Notes: generated from the sequence alone by a model not told the origin. Shown: positions 37,226 through 46,503, numbered from the stretch's first letter. The stretch is DNA of 64,000 nucleotides from Thalassobacillus devorans (GCF_011761345.1 NZ_JAASRY010000004.1:248001-312000); one strand, 5' to 3'. Program-made: numbers and translations.

Positions 37226-37663
37226 ATGAGGGGAAATACATCCAAGATCAACCTGGAACAATTGCAGTCGCTGGTACACACCGGGGCTGGTTATGATTTG
37301 CTCAGGTACTATATACTTCCAGATTTATTAGGTAAAGAAGCACCATTTCTTCTTTATTATATGGGCAAGAATTTAGCACGGAACAGCAACATGGAAAAGT
37401 TAGAGGATATAACCGAATATTTCCAACAGTTCGGCTGGGGTACCCTGTCTGTTGTACAAGAGAAAAAAAAAGAAATCCTTTTTGAACTTAGCGGCCATGT
37501 ATTGGAGAAAAGGATCCAAAACCCTCTTCTGGAAGTTGACTTTAAAATGGAAGCGGGCTTCCTGGCAGAAGCTATGAAAATATTACAAGATGTAAACGGA
37601 GAAGGCTTTGAAGAGGTTGATAAGAAAAAAAACCTAGTTGTATTTAAAGTCGTTCATACATAA
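37226..37663 (+). CDS. yslB: YslB family protein (DUF2507)
   Basis: A 145-residue cytosolic protein of the DUF2507 / YslB family, related in fold to V4R/Bet-type ligand-binding domains. LLRYYILPDLLGKEAPFLLYYMGKNLAR is the conserved N-terminal region (cited in part), with GWGTLSVV and EAGFLAEAMK further on. The function is unknown. AGAAAGG precedes the ATG. The gene diverges from sdhCAB and converges on uvrC, sharing a terminator hairpin with it. Confidence 0.9.
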   Translation: MRGNTSKINLEQLQSLVHTGAGYDLLRYYILPDLLGKEAPFLLYYMGKNLARNSNMEKLEDITEYFQQFGWGTLSVVQEKKKEILFELSGHVLEKRIQNPLLEVDFKMEAGFLAEAMKILQDVNGEGFEEVDKKKNLVVFKVVHT

Positions 37664-37668
37664 GAGAA

Positions 37669-37696
37669 AGAGCCAGCTTATTCTTCTGCTGGCTCT
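37669..37696. terminator. shared terminator of yslB and uvrC
   Basis: AGAGCCAGC and GCTGGCTCT flank a short loop. The hairpin includes the last codons of uvrC, so it serves both convergent genes. Confidence 0.75.
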
Positions 37697-39477
37697 TCTT
37701 GTTGTTCTTGATTCAAATGTTCAATTACTTTTTGGGCTACCGGAAGCGGAATCCCCAATTTTGTAATGTCTTCTGGTACAGCACGACGAATTTCTTCGAC
37801 AGATTTAAAATGACGTAACAATAAACGCCTTCGCTTCTGTCCAACGCCTTCAATCTCATCTAACTCCGATTGAATTGCACCCTTCCCCCTAAGTTGCCGG
37901 TGGAAAGTGATCGCAAATCGGTGCACTTCCTCCTGCACTCTTTGAATAAGATAAAAAACTTGTGATTTTCTGTCTAACTCTACTACTTGCGGAGGCTCTC
38001 CATAAAGTAATTCACTAGTTTTATGCTTATCATCCTTAGCTAAACCACAAAGAGGGATATCCAACCCAAGTTCATTTTCAAGCACATCTATTGCAGCACT
38101 CATTTGTCCTTTAGATCCGTCCACCATAATCAAATCGGGTAGTGGGGCTTCTTCTTTCAAAACTCGCTTATATCTTCGCCGAATCACTTCTCTCATCGTT
38201 TCGTAGTCATCCGGACCTTTTACATCACGAATTTTATATTTACGGTATTCTTTCTTTTGTGGCTTTCCATCTATGAATACCACCATGGCTGAAACAGGAT
38301 CTGTGCCTTGAATATTAGAATTATCAAATGCTTCAATCCTTCTTGGGGTTTCTATATGAAGTTTCTCACCAAGCTTTTCTACAGCTTTGATTGTACGTTC
38401 TTCATCCTGTTCTATTAATGCAAATTTTTCCTTAAGCGCTATGTCTGCATTTTTCATTGCCAGTTCAACCAGCTCTTTCTTCCTGCCTCTCATCGGGATA
38501 TGGACTTTGGTATCCAAAACTCCTTCCAATAAGGAGATGTTTGTAGCAACTGGAACCAATATTTGTTTCGGGTAAGGATGGTTCTGATGGAGATAAAACC
38601 GGCCGATATAGGATAAGAAAGTCTCTTCGGGATCATCAAAAAATGGGAACAGGGCAATATCTCTTTCTATCAATTTACCTTGCCGTACAAAGAAGACCTG
38701 GACACACATCCAGCCTTTATCATAAGCATAACCAAACACGTCACGATCCACCTGATCATTCAAGGTCATTTTTTGTTGCTCCATGACCGACTCGATATGT
38801 TCAATTTGATCACGCAACTCCTTTGCCCGCTCAAAGTCCAAGTCCTCTGAAGCCTGATACATTTTTTTCTTTAAATCTTTCTTAATTTCTTTATGCCCGC
38901 CACCCAAAAATGAAGTAATGTTCTGAACGATATTTTGATTCGTTTCCTGAGAAACCGGATATTCACAGGGGCCTAAACATTGATGCATGTGATAATAAAG
39001 GCAAACTCTATCAGGCATCGTATTACATTTTCTCAAAGGGTAAAGCCGGTCCAGAAGTTTCTTGGTTTCACGGGCTGCCAGTACGTTGGGATAAGGACCG
39101 AAATACTTTCCTTTATCTTTCTTTATTTTTCTCGTAACAATTAAACGAGGCTGTTTCTCCGCGGTAACTTTCAAATACGGATACGTCTTATCATCTTTTA
39201 GAAGGACATTATATTTAGGGTCATATTTTTTGATAAGATTCATTTCTAAAATCAGTGCTTCCATTTCAGATGTGGTGACAATATATTCAAAATCCACGAT
39301 TTCCTGCACCAGTCGCTGTGTTTTTCCGTCATGCGCTCCTCTAAAATAAGAACGCACGCGATTTTTTAAGACTTTTGATTTACCAACATATATTACGGTA
39401 TCGTTTTTATCTTTCATTAAATAACAGCCTGGCTGGTCAGGAAGGACAGCTAACTTTTCCTGTATGTTCTGATTCAT
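37678..39477 (-). CDS. uvrC: excinuclease ABC subunit C
   Basis: Makes both incisions in nucleotide excision repair with UvrA and UvrB. The 599-residue protein has an N-terminal GIY-YIG nuclease ([20 protein letters not shown], about 18-37), a UVR domain binding UvrB at about 200-240 ([20 protein letters not shown]), an RNase H-like 5' nuclease domain ([20 protein letters not shown]) and C-terminal helix-hairpin-helices ([16 protein letters not shown]). Neighbours sdhCAB, yslB and trxA match B. subtilis order. Confidence 0.98.
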   Translation of the reverse strand: MNQNIQEKLAVLPDQPGCYLMKDKNDTVIYVGKSKVLKNRVRSYFRGAHDGKTQRLVQEIVDFEYIVTTSEMEALILEMNLIKKYDPKYNVLLKDDKTYPYLKVTAEKQPRLIVTRKIKKDKGKYFGPYPNVLAARETKKLLDRLYPLRKCNTMPDRVCLYYHMHQCLGPCEYPVSQETNQNIVQNITSFLGGGHKEIKKDLKKKMYQASEDLDFERAKELRDQIEHIESVMEQQKMTLNDQVDRDVFGYAYDKGWMCVQVFFVRQGKLIERDIALFPFFDDPEETFLSYIGRFYLHQNHPYPKQILVPVATNISLLEGVLDTKVHIPMRGRKKELVELAMKNADIALKEKFALIEQDEERTIKAVEKLGEKLHIETPRRIEAFDNSNIQGTDPVSAMVVFIDGKPQKKEYRKYKIRDVKGPDDYETMREVIRRRYKRVLKEEAPLPDLIMVDGSKGQMSAAIDVLENELGLDIPLCGLAKDDKHKTSELLYGEPPQVVELDRKSQVFYLIQRVQEEVHRFAITFHRQLRGKGAIQSELDEIEGVGQKRRRLLLRHFKSVEEIRRAVPEDITKLGIPLPVAQKVIEHLNQEQQEEPAEE

Positions 39478-39597
39478 ACTCTATCCCTCCATCTATCGGG
39501 TATATGATAAATTTACCATATCCTCCTCAATAGAATACAGTGTCACGATTTTTATTAGGAACTGCTAAACTTTGTTGATGATTTTTCATATGAAGTT

Positions 39598-40185
39598 TAT
39601 TCAACAATAGGGCCGAATTGTGGACGACTTAGTTTCAAGATAGTGAGGGTTCTTTACCATAATAGCGTCAAGGGTGGCTGGGAAACTACTCTCTTTCCTG
39701 TGGGGGACCTGGCGAGCTTCCTCGGGCTATCGCCCTGTGGGATCTCGCCTGGATCCTTCTCCCACGGGAGTCTCGCAGTTTCCCAACCACCCTATCCAAA
39801 AGATGGAAAAGAACCACTGTTATAGATGAAGATGTCTTCCACTAAACTGTGTATTGCAAGCTACAATCATGCTTTTACAAGTAGCTCTCCCTTTGGTTGA
39901 AGGACTGTATAACGATGTTTCCGTTTCTCTTATAAACGTAAGAAGGTCCGGGAAATTGCGAGACTCCTCGAAAATTCTATGCATTTCCTTCGTGCGGTGT
40001 TTATTCAAAAAACTTATTCAAAGTCCTATGGGATGAACATGATCGGTGAGATCCCGCAAGGCGAAATCTGAGGAAACTCACCACGTGCCCATGGAAAGCG
40101 AGTGATTTTCCGGACCTCCCAATTCTCAACACTATAACAGAAACAGTTTCTCTCGTAACTGAGTCTTCAAGTAAAGGGAGCTTTA
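39598..40185. repeat. compound inverted MITE-like repeat, locus 2
   Basis: Fills most of the 808-base uvrC-trxA gap and matches locus 1 at 28760-29414 along its whole length: the same TTATTCAACAATAGGGCCG start, GGGAAAC to GTTTCCC left arm with CTTCTCCCACGGGAGTCTCG, GATGAAGATGTCTTC in the middle, an inverted right arm, and CTGAGTCTTCAAGTAAAGGG at the end. It lacks the nested palindrome of locus 1 but has an extra piece in the right arm (about 39965-40040) absent from locus 1. No coding function is visible. Confidence 0.8.
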
Positions 40186-40241
40186 CTGTAATATCAGCAA
40201 TGAAATTATGTACTTACCCGCCAAATGTTGAGAAAACATAG

Positions 40242-40272
40242 TAAAAGCCACGTTACGCTTGTAACGTGGCTT
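40242..40272 (-). terminator. terminator of trxA
   Basis: AAGCCACGTTAC and GTAACGTGGCTT form a perfect 12-bp stem with a four-base loop followed by TTAC, 13 bases after the trxA stop codon. Confidence 0.85.
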
Positions 40273-40285
40273 GAGTGTCGTAGAA

Positions 40286-40600
40286 TTATGCGTGTTTTTG
40301 AATTAGATCAGTCAATGCTTCTTTTGGCTGGAAGCCGATTACTTGATCGACTACTTTACCATCTTTGAAAAGTAGAAGCGTTGGTATGCTCATAACGCCA
40401 TATTTACTGGCCGTTTCCTGATTTTCATCAACATCCAACTTAACAATCTTGACTTGATCGCTCATTTCATCGTCGATTTCTTCAAGTACTGGAGCAATCA
40501 TTTTACAAGGTCCGCACCAAGGAGCCCAAAAATCGACTAGTGCTAAACCATCATTTGTGTGTTCTGTAAAGTTTTGATCAGTTGCAGTTACAATTGCCAT
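40286..40600 (-). CDS. trxA: thioredoxin
   Basis: General cytosolic disulfide reductase. The 104-residue protein has the active site WCGPC (Cys29 and Cys32) in [14 protein letters not shown], and the cis-proline region SIPTLLLF. The ATG at 40600 is chosen for GAGGAGGAAT upstream and normal thioredoxin length; the frame extends seven codons further without need. It has its own extended -10 promoter and terminator. Confidence 0.98.
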   Translation of the reverse strand: MAIVTATDQNFTEHTNDGLALVDFWAPWCGPCKMIAPVLEEIDDEMSDQVKIVKLDVDENQETASKYGVMSIPTLLLFKDGKVVDQVIGFQPKEALTDLIQKHA

Positions 40601-40640
40601 TGAATATTCCTCCTCGAACAATCATTTTAAGCATAAATTG

Positions 40641-40649
40641 AGTATATCA
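40641..40649 (-). promoter_or_regulatory. extended -10 promoter of trxA
   Basis: TG-A-TATACT on the minus strand about 40 bases before trxA; no strong -35 was seen. Confidence 0.5.
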
Positions 40650-40736
40650 TGTTCCCAATTGAGTAGCTAATACTTTGTTTATACCACATAAACCCTGATC
40701 TTATTCATTGTATTAGGATAAGTTAAACCCAGTTAT

Positions 40737-40772
40737 AGAGCCGAAAAGCCAAAAGCTTGATTTTAGGGATTC
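40737..40772. repeat. relic of the compound repeat end
   Basis: GAGCCGAAAAGCC..AAAGCTTGATTTTAGGGAT resembles the left end of the repeat at 28774 (GGGCCGAAAAGTCGAAGACTTGACTTCGAGAT, cited in part). Only this short end is present. Confidence 0.4.
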
Positions 40773-40793
40773 CTGATATAAGAGCATAAATTA

Positions 40794-40828
40794 TAAAAAG
40801 CCGAGGCAGCGTTGTCCTCTGCCCCAGC
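40794..40828 (-). terminator. terminator of the lcfA-etfA cluster
   Basis: GCTGGGGCAG and CTGCCTCGGC pair with two wobble pairs, followed by TTTTT, just after the etfA stop codon. Confidence 0.8.
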
Positions 40829-40837
40829 AATTGTGTA

Positions 40838-41818
40838 TTACGCATTTACTTTGATTTGTTTGATTTCCTCGATCAATTTCGGTACGACCTCAAATAAATC
40901 TCCCACAATACCATAGTCAGCGACATTGAAAATATTAGCTTCCGGATCTTTATTAATGGCGACAATGACTTTCGAGTTGGACATACCAGCCAAATGCTGA
41001 ATAGCACCTGAAATACCCGCAGCAATATATAGGTCCGGTGTTACCACTTTACCAGTCTGGCCGATTTGAAGGGAGTAATCGCAATATCCTGCGTCGCAAG
41101 CTCCGCGGGATGCACCAACTGCTCCTCCTAATACTTCTGCCAATTCTTCCAGAGGCTCGAATCCTTCTGCGCTTTTAACCCCGCGTCCACCTGCTACGAT
41201 CACTTTTGATTCAGATAAGTCGACGCCCTCAGAACCTTTTCGGATGATATCTTTAATGAGCGTACGCAGATCTGCGATATCCACGTCTTTCGTAGTTACT
41301 TCTCCTGAACGTGAATCATCACGTTCAAGTGATGCGATATTATTCGGACGGATCGTTGCGAATACGATTCCGTCTGTAATCATTTTCTTTTCGAAAGCTT
41401 TACCAGAGTATATCGGCCGTGTGAAGATGATATTTCCGCCTTCACTGCTGACTTCTGTTACATCTGAAATTAATCCTGTTTCCAACTTACTGGCAAGCTT
41501 AGGTGTCAAGTCCTTCCCTACTGCTGTGTGGCCCATCACGATACCTTCCGGGCTTTCGTCATCTAATACTGCCTTAATTGCTTGCCCATATCCTTCCGAT
41601 GTATACGTTTTCAATTTTTCGTCTGAAACAGTTATCACGCGGTCTGCTCCATAATAGATCATTTCGTTACCTTGTTCAGTCAAATCGCCCTCACCACATA
41701 AGACGCCTACTACTTCTCCATCCGGGCTAATTTGTTTGGCAGCCGCAATCGCTTCAAATGTTACATTACGTAAAGAGCCCTCACGATATTCCCCAATCAC
41801 TAACATTTTTTTTCCCAT
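40838..41818 (-). CDS. etfA: electron transfer flavoprotein subunit alpha
   Basis: FAD-binding subunit of the ETF dimer that takes electrons from acyl-CoA dehydrogenases. The 326-residue protein has an N-terminal alpha/beta domain (MLVIGEYREGSLRNVTFEA) and the C-terminal FAD domain with GASRGACDAGYC, QIGQTGKVVTPDLYIAAGIS and AINKDPEANIFNVADYG. It follows etfB by about 30 bases and ends the fatty acid degradation cluster. Confidence 0.98.
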   Translation of the reverse strand: MGKKMLVIGEYREGSLRNVTFEAIAAAKQISPDGEVVGVLCGEGDLTEQGNEMIYYGADRVITVSDEKLKTYTSEGYGQAIKAVLDDESPEGIVMGHTAVGKDLTPKLASKLETGLISDVTEVSSEGGNIIFTRPIYSGKAFEKKMITDGIVFATIRPNNIASLERDDSRSGEVTTKDVDIADLRTLIKDIIRKGSEGVDLSESKVIVAGGRGVKSAEGFEPLEELAEVLGGAVGASRGACDAGYCDYSLQIGQTGKVVTPDLYIAAGISGAIQHLAGMSNSKVIVAINKDPEANIFNVADYGIVGDLFEVVPKLIEEIKQIKVNA

Positions 41819-41849
41819 ACCGATTCTCCTTTCCCAATAAAAACTGAGT

Positions 41850-42623
41850 TTATAGTACCTTCGCTTCGTTTCTTAATAACGAGACAAGTTCCTTAACTTG
41901 ATCGTCTATTTCTCCTTCAAGGACTTTTCCAGCTTCCTTTTCTGGTGGCAGGAAAATGTCCACGGTTTTTGTTTTAGCTTCCACATCACCTTCGTCTAAA
42001 TCCAGGTCATCTAGCTCTAATTCTTCTAATGGCTTTTTCTTCGCTTTCATAATACCTGGCAATGATGGATAGCGTGGTTCATTCAGCCCTTGCTGACATG
42101 TAACAAGTAACGGCAGGGAGGTTTCTACTTTCTCCACATCCCCCTCTACATCCCGTTCAATCTGGACTGTCTCTCCATCGACACTAATAGAAGTGATGGT
42201 TGTAACATAAGGGATATCCAGACGCTCTGCCAGACGAGGGCCAACCTGTCCGCTTGCTTCATCGATGGCGACATTACCTGCAAGGATGATATCTGCTTCT
42301 TTACCTTCAAAGAAGGCTTCCAAAATCTTGACGGTTGTAAATTGATCCCCATCCTCCAAATCATCTTCTGTGTTGATTAATACAGCTTTATCTGCACCCA
42401 TTGCAAGCGCCGTACGCAATTGCTTTTCGGATTCCTCTTCCCCAATTGTGACTACTGTTACCTCTCCACCATGTTCATCACGAAGGTTGATTGCTTCTTC
42501 CACTGCATATTCATCATACGGGTTGATGATGAATTCTGCACCTTCTTCATCGATGCGGCCATCGTTGATCGCAATTTTTTCTTCAGTATCGAAAGTACGT
42601 TTTAATAAAACATAAATATTCAT
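41850..42623 (-). CDS. etfB: electron transfer flavoprotein subunit beta
   Basis: AMP-binding partner of EtfA. The 257-residue protein starts MNIYVLLKRTFDTEEKI; NPYDEYAVEEAINL and the ETFB signature ASGQVGPRLAERLDIPYVTT are visible. The ATG at 42623 is chosen because AGGAGG lies seven to eight bases upstream and because it matches the family start; the reading frame extends 34 codons further but that part is not ETF-like. It lies between fadB and etfA. Confidence 0.98.
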   Translation of the reverse strand: MNIYVLLKRTFDTEEKIAINDGRIDEEGAEFIINPYDEYAVEEAINLRDEHGGEVTVVTIGEEESEKQLRTALAMGADKAVLINTEDDLEDGDQFTTVKILEAFFEGKEADIILAGNVAIDEASGQVGPRLAERLDIPYVTTITSISVDGETVQIERDVEGDVEKVETSLPLLVTCQQGLNEPRYPSLPGIMKAKKKPLEELELDDLDLDEGDVEAKTKTVDIFLPPEKEAGKVLEGEIDDQVKELVSLLRNEAKVL

Positions 42624-42642
42624 ATAAAAACCTCCTAGTCTA

Positions 42643-43413
42643 TTAATCTTTAAAATTAGGTTTTCTTTTTTCCATGAATGCCTGGATACCTTCTTTGGCA
42701 TCCTCTGTACCAAAGGCCACTCCAAAGGCTTTCGCTTCAGCCAGTGAACCTTCCTTGAACTGCGGGTTACGTGTATAGGAGACTAATTCCATCACCTGAC
42801 GGATTGTCGGGCCACTCTTTTGAGCAATTGTTCCTGCCAACTTTTCAGCAGCCTGGAACATTTCGTCTTCTTCAAAACTTTTATTTACCAAGCCTTCTTG
42901 TTCGGCTTCTTCTCCTGATATCGAACAACTGGACAACATCATTTCATATGCTTTGGCTGCCCCAACATAGGCAGGCAGGCGTTGAGTTCCTGCAAACCCC
43001 GGGATGATACCCAGGTTCAATTCAGGCAATCCGAATTTAGCGTCCTTGGCTGCATAGCGAATATGGCACGCCATGGCAAGCTCAAGTCCACCCCCTAAAG
43101 CAGCCCCATGAATGGCTGCAATAATAGGGACATGGAAATTTTCCACTCGATTGAATAATTCCTGCCCTTTTTGAGAAAGGTTTGTGTAATCGGATTCATT
43201 TTGAAGCGAAGTAAATTCTTTTATATCAGCTCCCGCTGAAAAGAATTTACCTTCCCCTTTTAAAAGTATTGCTTTTACAGTCCCATCCTTCTCTATATCA
43301 TCCAACTTGGCTGATAGTGCCTCCAATAAGGAAGTGGATAACGCATTTGCAGGTGGACTTTGTAATGTAAGCGTAGCTACATGATTTTCTACATGATAGG
43401 TTATGTTCCCCAA
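42643..43413 (-). CDS. fadB: enoyl-CoA hydratase
   Basis: Crotonase-fold enzyme that hydrates trans-2-enoyl-CoA in beta-oxidation. The 256-residue protein has the oxyanion-hole segment FSAGADIKEF and the signature AAIHGAALGGGLELAMAC, with the catalytic glutamate expected in the FGLPELNLGIIPG region. It is the monofunctional form corresponding to B. subtilis FadB, not the fused enzyme of enterobacteria. It follows fadR by 17 bases. Confidence 0.93.
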   Translation of the reverse strand: MGNITYHVENHVATLTLQSPPANALSTSLLEALSAKLDDIEKDGTVKAILLKGEGKFFSAGADIKEFTSLQNESDYTNLSQKGQELFNRVENFHVPIIAAIHGAALGGGLELAMACHIRYAAKDAKFGLPELNLGIIPGFAGTQRLPAYVGAAKAYEMMLSSCSISGEEAEQEGLVNKSFEEDEMFQAAEKLAGTIAQKSGPTIRQVMELVSYTRNPQFKEGSLAEAKAFGVAFGTEDAKEGIQAFMEKRKPNFKD

Positions 43414-43430
43414 TCTACTACCTCCCCTTG

Positions 43431-44018
43431 CTATGTTCTATATGTCAAGCCGCGAACGATCATATCATGGACCGCCCCGGCCTGTTCAACTAAATCATAG
43501 TGCTGTTCTTTCATTACCCAATTGGTAACGGCTTCATCCAGGGTTCCAAAAATCATTTGACGAACCAGACGTTTATCGATATCGTTCCGGAAAATTTCAT
43601 CCTGGATCCCTTCTTCTATAATTTGATCTATTACAGTCAAATACCTTTTTAAAACTTCATTTATCTTTAACCGTAACTCTTTATTGGATTGCCTTAATTC
43701 CAGCTGGGTGACAATAGCAAGATGATGATCAGCGGTCAGCTGTTCAAAATGTTTTTCAATTAATTTAAGCAGTTTTTCCACTGCTGTTTGCTGGGAGTTG
43801 GTCTCTTCTTCTATCTTTTGGATAAAGTTGCCCATTTTTTGCTGAAATAAAGAAACTAATATGTCTTCTTTATTTTTAAAGTATAAATAAATGGTACCAT
43901 CCGCCACCCCTGCCTGCTTCGCAATCTTAGAAACTTGCGAGGAATGGTATCCATTTTCAGCAATCACCTTCACAGCTGCATCAATAATTTGTGTATATTT
44001 CGGCTTATTCTTTTTCAC
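43431..44018 (-). CDS. fadR: TetR-family fatty acid degradation regulator FadR
   Basis: Repressor of beta-oxidation genes that is released by long-chain acyl-CoA. The 195-residue protein has an N-terminal TetR helix-turn-helix (SQVSKIAKQAGVADGTIYLY, nearly the B. subtilis FadR sequence) and a helical ligand-binding domain with IVTQLELRQSN. The GTG at 44018 is chosen: AGGAGA is seven bases upstream and alignment with FadR begins there. A strong promoter with an overlapping FadR operator lies immediately upstream, so it should be autoregulated. Confidence 0.95.
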   Translation of the reverse strand: MKKNKPKYTQIIDAAVKVIAENGYHSSQVSKIAKQAGVADGTIYLYFKNKEDILVSLFQQKMGNFIQKIEEETNSQQTAVEKLLKLIEKHFEQLTADHHLAIVTQLELRQSNKELRLKINEVLKRYLTVIDQIIEEGIQDEIFRNDIDKRLVRQMIFGTLDEAVTNWVMKEQHYDLVEQAGAVHDMIVRGLTYRT

Positions 44019-44047
44019 TTGTATCTCCTGCCTATCTCTTCTGAAAA

Positions 44048-44065
44048 TGAATGAATGGTCATTCA
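44048..44065. promoter_or_regulatory. FadR operator
   Basis: TGAATGAATGGTCATTCA matches the Bacillus FadR box TGAATGAMTANTCATTCA at 17 of 18 positions. It begins seven bases downstream of the -10 element of the fadR promoter, a position suited to repression. Confidence 0.9.
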
Positions 44066-44071
44066 CTTATT

Positions 44072-44100
44072 ATTCTACATCCCCGTTTTCTTCCTGTCAA
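44072..44100 (-). promoter_or_regulatory. sigma-A promoter of fadR-fadB-etfBA
   Basis: TTGACA (44100-44095) and TAGAAT (44077-44072) with a 17-base spacer, inside the lcfA-fadR gap. Confidence 0.85.
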
Positions 44101-44119
44101 TAAAAAGAGGGACAAGCCC

Positions 44120-45835
44120 TTAAGGTTGTATGGGTTCCTTGCTTGCCGACGTTTGTTTATTTTTTTCTTCTTCAATCAACGTGCGGCGTAAAATCTTACC
44201 TACAGCTGTCTTTGGTAATTCCATTCTGAATTCATAAACTCTAGGAACTTTATAGGCTGCCATATGTTTTCGACAAAAAGCATCCAATTCCTCCTCTGTT
44301 ACCGAAGAATCTTCTCTTTTTACAATGAATGCTTTTACCGTTTCTCCTCGATAGGGGTCTGGAACGCCTACAACTACAGCTTCCTGTACAGCTTCATGTT
44401 CATATAAAACTTCTTCAACTTCACGTGGATAAATGTTGAATCCACCTGCAATGATCATATCCTTCTTACGATCCACCACATAAAAGTAACCTTCCTCATT
44501 CATATATCCAAGGTCACCAGTGCGGAACCAGCCTTTCTGATCAAGCACTTGTTCTGTCTCTTCTATGCGACCCCAATAACCTTTCATGATTTGAGGGCCC
44601 TTTACAGCGATTTCACCGATCTCATCATAATCAGCCTCTTCTTCACTTTCTATACTTAAAATTTTGGCATCCGTGTCCGGCCAAGGTACTCCGATACTGC
44701 CATTAATTCGGCGATCCCAAACGAAGTTAGAGTGAGTGACTGGAGAAGTCTCCGTTAGTCCATATCCTTCCACCAGCTTTCCTCCAGTAATCCGTTCAAA
44801 ACGCTCCTGCACTTCTATCGGTAACGGTGCTGACCCACTTATACAGGCTTCAATTGAAGACAGATCATATTTTTTCAAGCTTGGATGGTTCAATAATGCG
44901 ATATAAATGGTTGGAGCCCCAGGAAATAAGGTAGTCTTCTGTTTATCAATTGTCTTTAAAACTTCCCCCGCATCAAATTTAGGCAGCAGCACCATTTTGG
45001 ACCCCATCATTATAGACAGGTTCATTACAGCAGTCATGCCGTACACGTGGAAAAAAGGAAGTACACCTAATACAATTTCTTCTCCTTGCTTACATTTATA
45101 CAGCCACTTCATCGACATTTGCGTATTGGCTACCAGATTCATATGAGTCAGCATGACACCTTTAGGATAACCGGTTGTTCCCCCTGTATATTGCAGCAAG
45201 GCTAAATCTTCTTCCGGATTAATCTCCACGTGTTGGACTATTCCATCTGAAACATCCATAATGTGATCCCATAAATGGGTATCTTGTGTCTGCTCGGGTT
45301 TTACAACCAATTTATATTGTCGTTTTTGTATAAATGGGTAAATCCTGTTTTTGGGAAATGGGAGATAATCTTTTATACCGGTAATGATTACGTGCTCCAG
45401 GTCGGTATTACCTTTTACGTTACTTACTTTGGGGTAAAGAATGTCCAAACAAATAATTATTTTCGCCCCTGAATCATTCATCTGGTATTCCAATTCTCTT
45501 TCCATATATAAGGGGTTGGTTTGAACTACAATACCCCCAGCCATTAATGCGCCATAATAAGCAATTACTGACTGCGGACTATTCGGAAGCATGATGGCAA
45601 TTCTATCCCCTTTTTCTAAGCCAAGATTCTGAAGGTATGCCGCGAATTTTTTTGTTTCTTCGAACACCTCCTGGTAGGTTAGCTCCTTCCCCATAAAATG
45701 AAGCGCTTTCTTTTCCGGGTAACGTTCAGTAGCTTCATTTAAATAGAGGGGCAACGCTTTTTTGTCATACTCTAGGGTAGCGGGAATTTCTTCTGGGTAA
45801 TGACGGTGCCAAGGTCGTTCAAACTTTTGTGTCAT
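44120..45835 (-). CDS. lcfA: long-chain fatty acid-CoA ligase
   Basis: Activates long-chain fatty acids to acyl-CoA with ATP. The 571-residue protein is a full adenylate-forming enzyme: A3 motif YTGGTTGYPKG (about 216-226), GYGLTETSPV and the hinge-region YFYVVDRKKDMIIAGG, with the catalytic lysine in KTAVGKILRR near the C-terminus. It lies upstream of fadR, as in B. subtilis, but here fadR has its own promoter. A TATAAT element lies upstream of lcfA; only a degenerate FadR-like sequence (about 12 of 18 matches) is there. Confidence 0.96.
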   Translation of the reverse strand: MTQKFERPWHRHYPEEIPATLEYDKKALPLYLNEATERYPEKKALHFMGKELTYQEVFEETKKFAAYLQNLGLEKGDRIAIMLPNSPQSVIAYYGALMAGGIVVQTNPLYMERELEYQMNDSGAKIIICLDILYPKVSNVKGNTDLEHVIITGIKDYLPFPKNRIYPFIQKRQYKLVVKPEQTQDTHLWDHIMDVSDGIVQHVEINPEEDLALLQYTGGTTGYPKGVMLTHMNLVANTQMSMKWLYKCKQGEEIVLGVLPFFHVYGMTAVMNLSIMMGSKMVLLPKFDAGEVLKTIDKQKTTLFPGAPTIYIALLNHPSLKKYDLSSIEACISGSAPLPIEVQERFERITGGKLVEGYGLTETSPVTHSNFVWDRRINGSIGVPWPDTDAKILSIESEEEADYDEIGEIAVKGPQIMKGYWGRIEETEQVLDQKGWFRTGDLGYMNEEGYFYVVDRKKDMIIAGGFNIYPREVEEVLYEHEAVQEAVVVGVPDPYRGETVKAFIVKREDSSVTEEELDAFCRKHMAAYKVPRVYEFRMELPKTAVGKILRRTLIEEEKNKQTSASKEPIQP

Positions 45836-45949
45836 CCGAATTCCTCCCTTTTTCTAACGCTTACTCTTATTATAACCATATCTCCTCATGAAATGAATCA
45901 TTATTTAAAATTTTGAAAATTTTACATAGGCTAAAGGTAACAAAAACAG

Positions 45950-45979
45950 AGAAAAGACAGGACTTAAGTAGCCTGTCTT
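45950..45979 (-). terminator. terminator of the mutS2-yshE unit
   Basis: AAGACAGG and CCTGTCTT form an 8-bp stem followed by TTCTCTG, directly after the 26-codon reading frame. Confidence 0.7.
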
Positions 45980-45982
45980 CTT

Positions 45983-46063
45983 TCAATTCATAATGATAAA
46001 TATGACTCCCACAATGATAAATAATGCTGCCACTACACCCAGCACCTTTGCTAATGTTTCCAT
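45983..46063 (-). CDS. 26-aa putative membrane microprotein
   Basis: A 26-codon frame that starts ATG with AAGGAG seven bases upstream, 11 bases after the yshE stop codon and just before a terminator, so it should be the last cistron of the unit. The peptide is METLAKV followed by about 18 hydrophobic residues (GVVAALFIIVGVIFII) and ends in MN, a single membrane helix. I know no named family for it. The tight position, good ribosome site and coherent hydrophobicity argue that it is translated. Confidence 0.6.
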   Translation of the reverse strand: METLAKVLGVVAALFIIVGVIFIIMN

Positions 46064-46074
46064 CTGCTCGCTCC

Positions 46075-46482
46075 TTAAATAATGTTAGCTCCGATTACAA
46101 AAGAAAGTCCTACGGAAATAACAAGCGAAATAAACCCGACTGCCCGGTTGTCCTTTTCTATTTCCACGTCTATTTTAAAGTGTGGGGTTAGAAATTCGTA
46201 GATGAAGTAGCCAATCAACAGCAATAGAAACCCATACACTCCCCAGCCCATGGTCTGAAGCAAGGAATCATTATGCTCAATGGAATATCGAAAAATATTA
46301 GCTATACCAAAGATCTTGCCTCCAGTCGCCATCGCTACAGCCAAATTACCTTCTTTAATTTCTTTCCAGTTATTATAACGAGTAACAATTTCAAAGACAG
46401 CCATGAAAACAACCAGACATAGTATGACCACACTATATCTTGCAGCTGTCTCAATCAATGGATACTCCCAAAAGCTATTCAT
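46075..46482 (-). CDS. yshE: DUF350 family membrane protein YshE
   Basis: A 135-residue protein with four hydrophobic segments, resembling Bacillus YshE and DUF350 proteins (GNLAVAMATGGKIFGIANIF is the conserved core). The function is unknown. It lies 21 bases after mutS2 and is followed by a 26-codon membrane frame. Cotranscription with the mutS2 group is likely. Confidence 0.88.
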   Translation of the reverse strand: MNSFWEYPLIETAARYSVVILCLVVFMAVFEIVTRYNNWKEIKEGNLAVAMATGGKIFGIANIFRYSIEHNDSLLQTMGWGVYGFLLLLIGYFIYEFLTPHFKIDVEIEKDNRAVGFISLVISVGLSFVIGANII

Positions 46483-46503
46483 CTACGATTCCCCCTCGTG
46501 TCC

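Noticed and set aside
39643-40036. 60-aa frames in the second repeat locus
   Set aside because: Same repeat family, no ribosome site, no family similarity.
45885-45910. FadR box upstream of lcfA
   Set aside because: Only about 12 of 18 positions match; it may be a decayed site but cannot be called.
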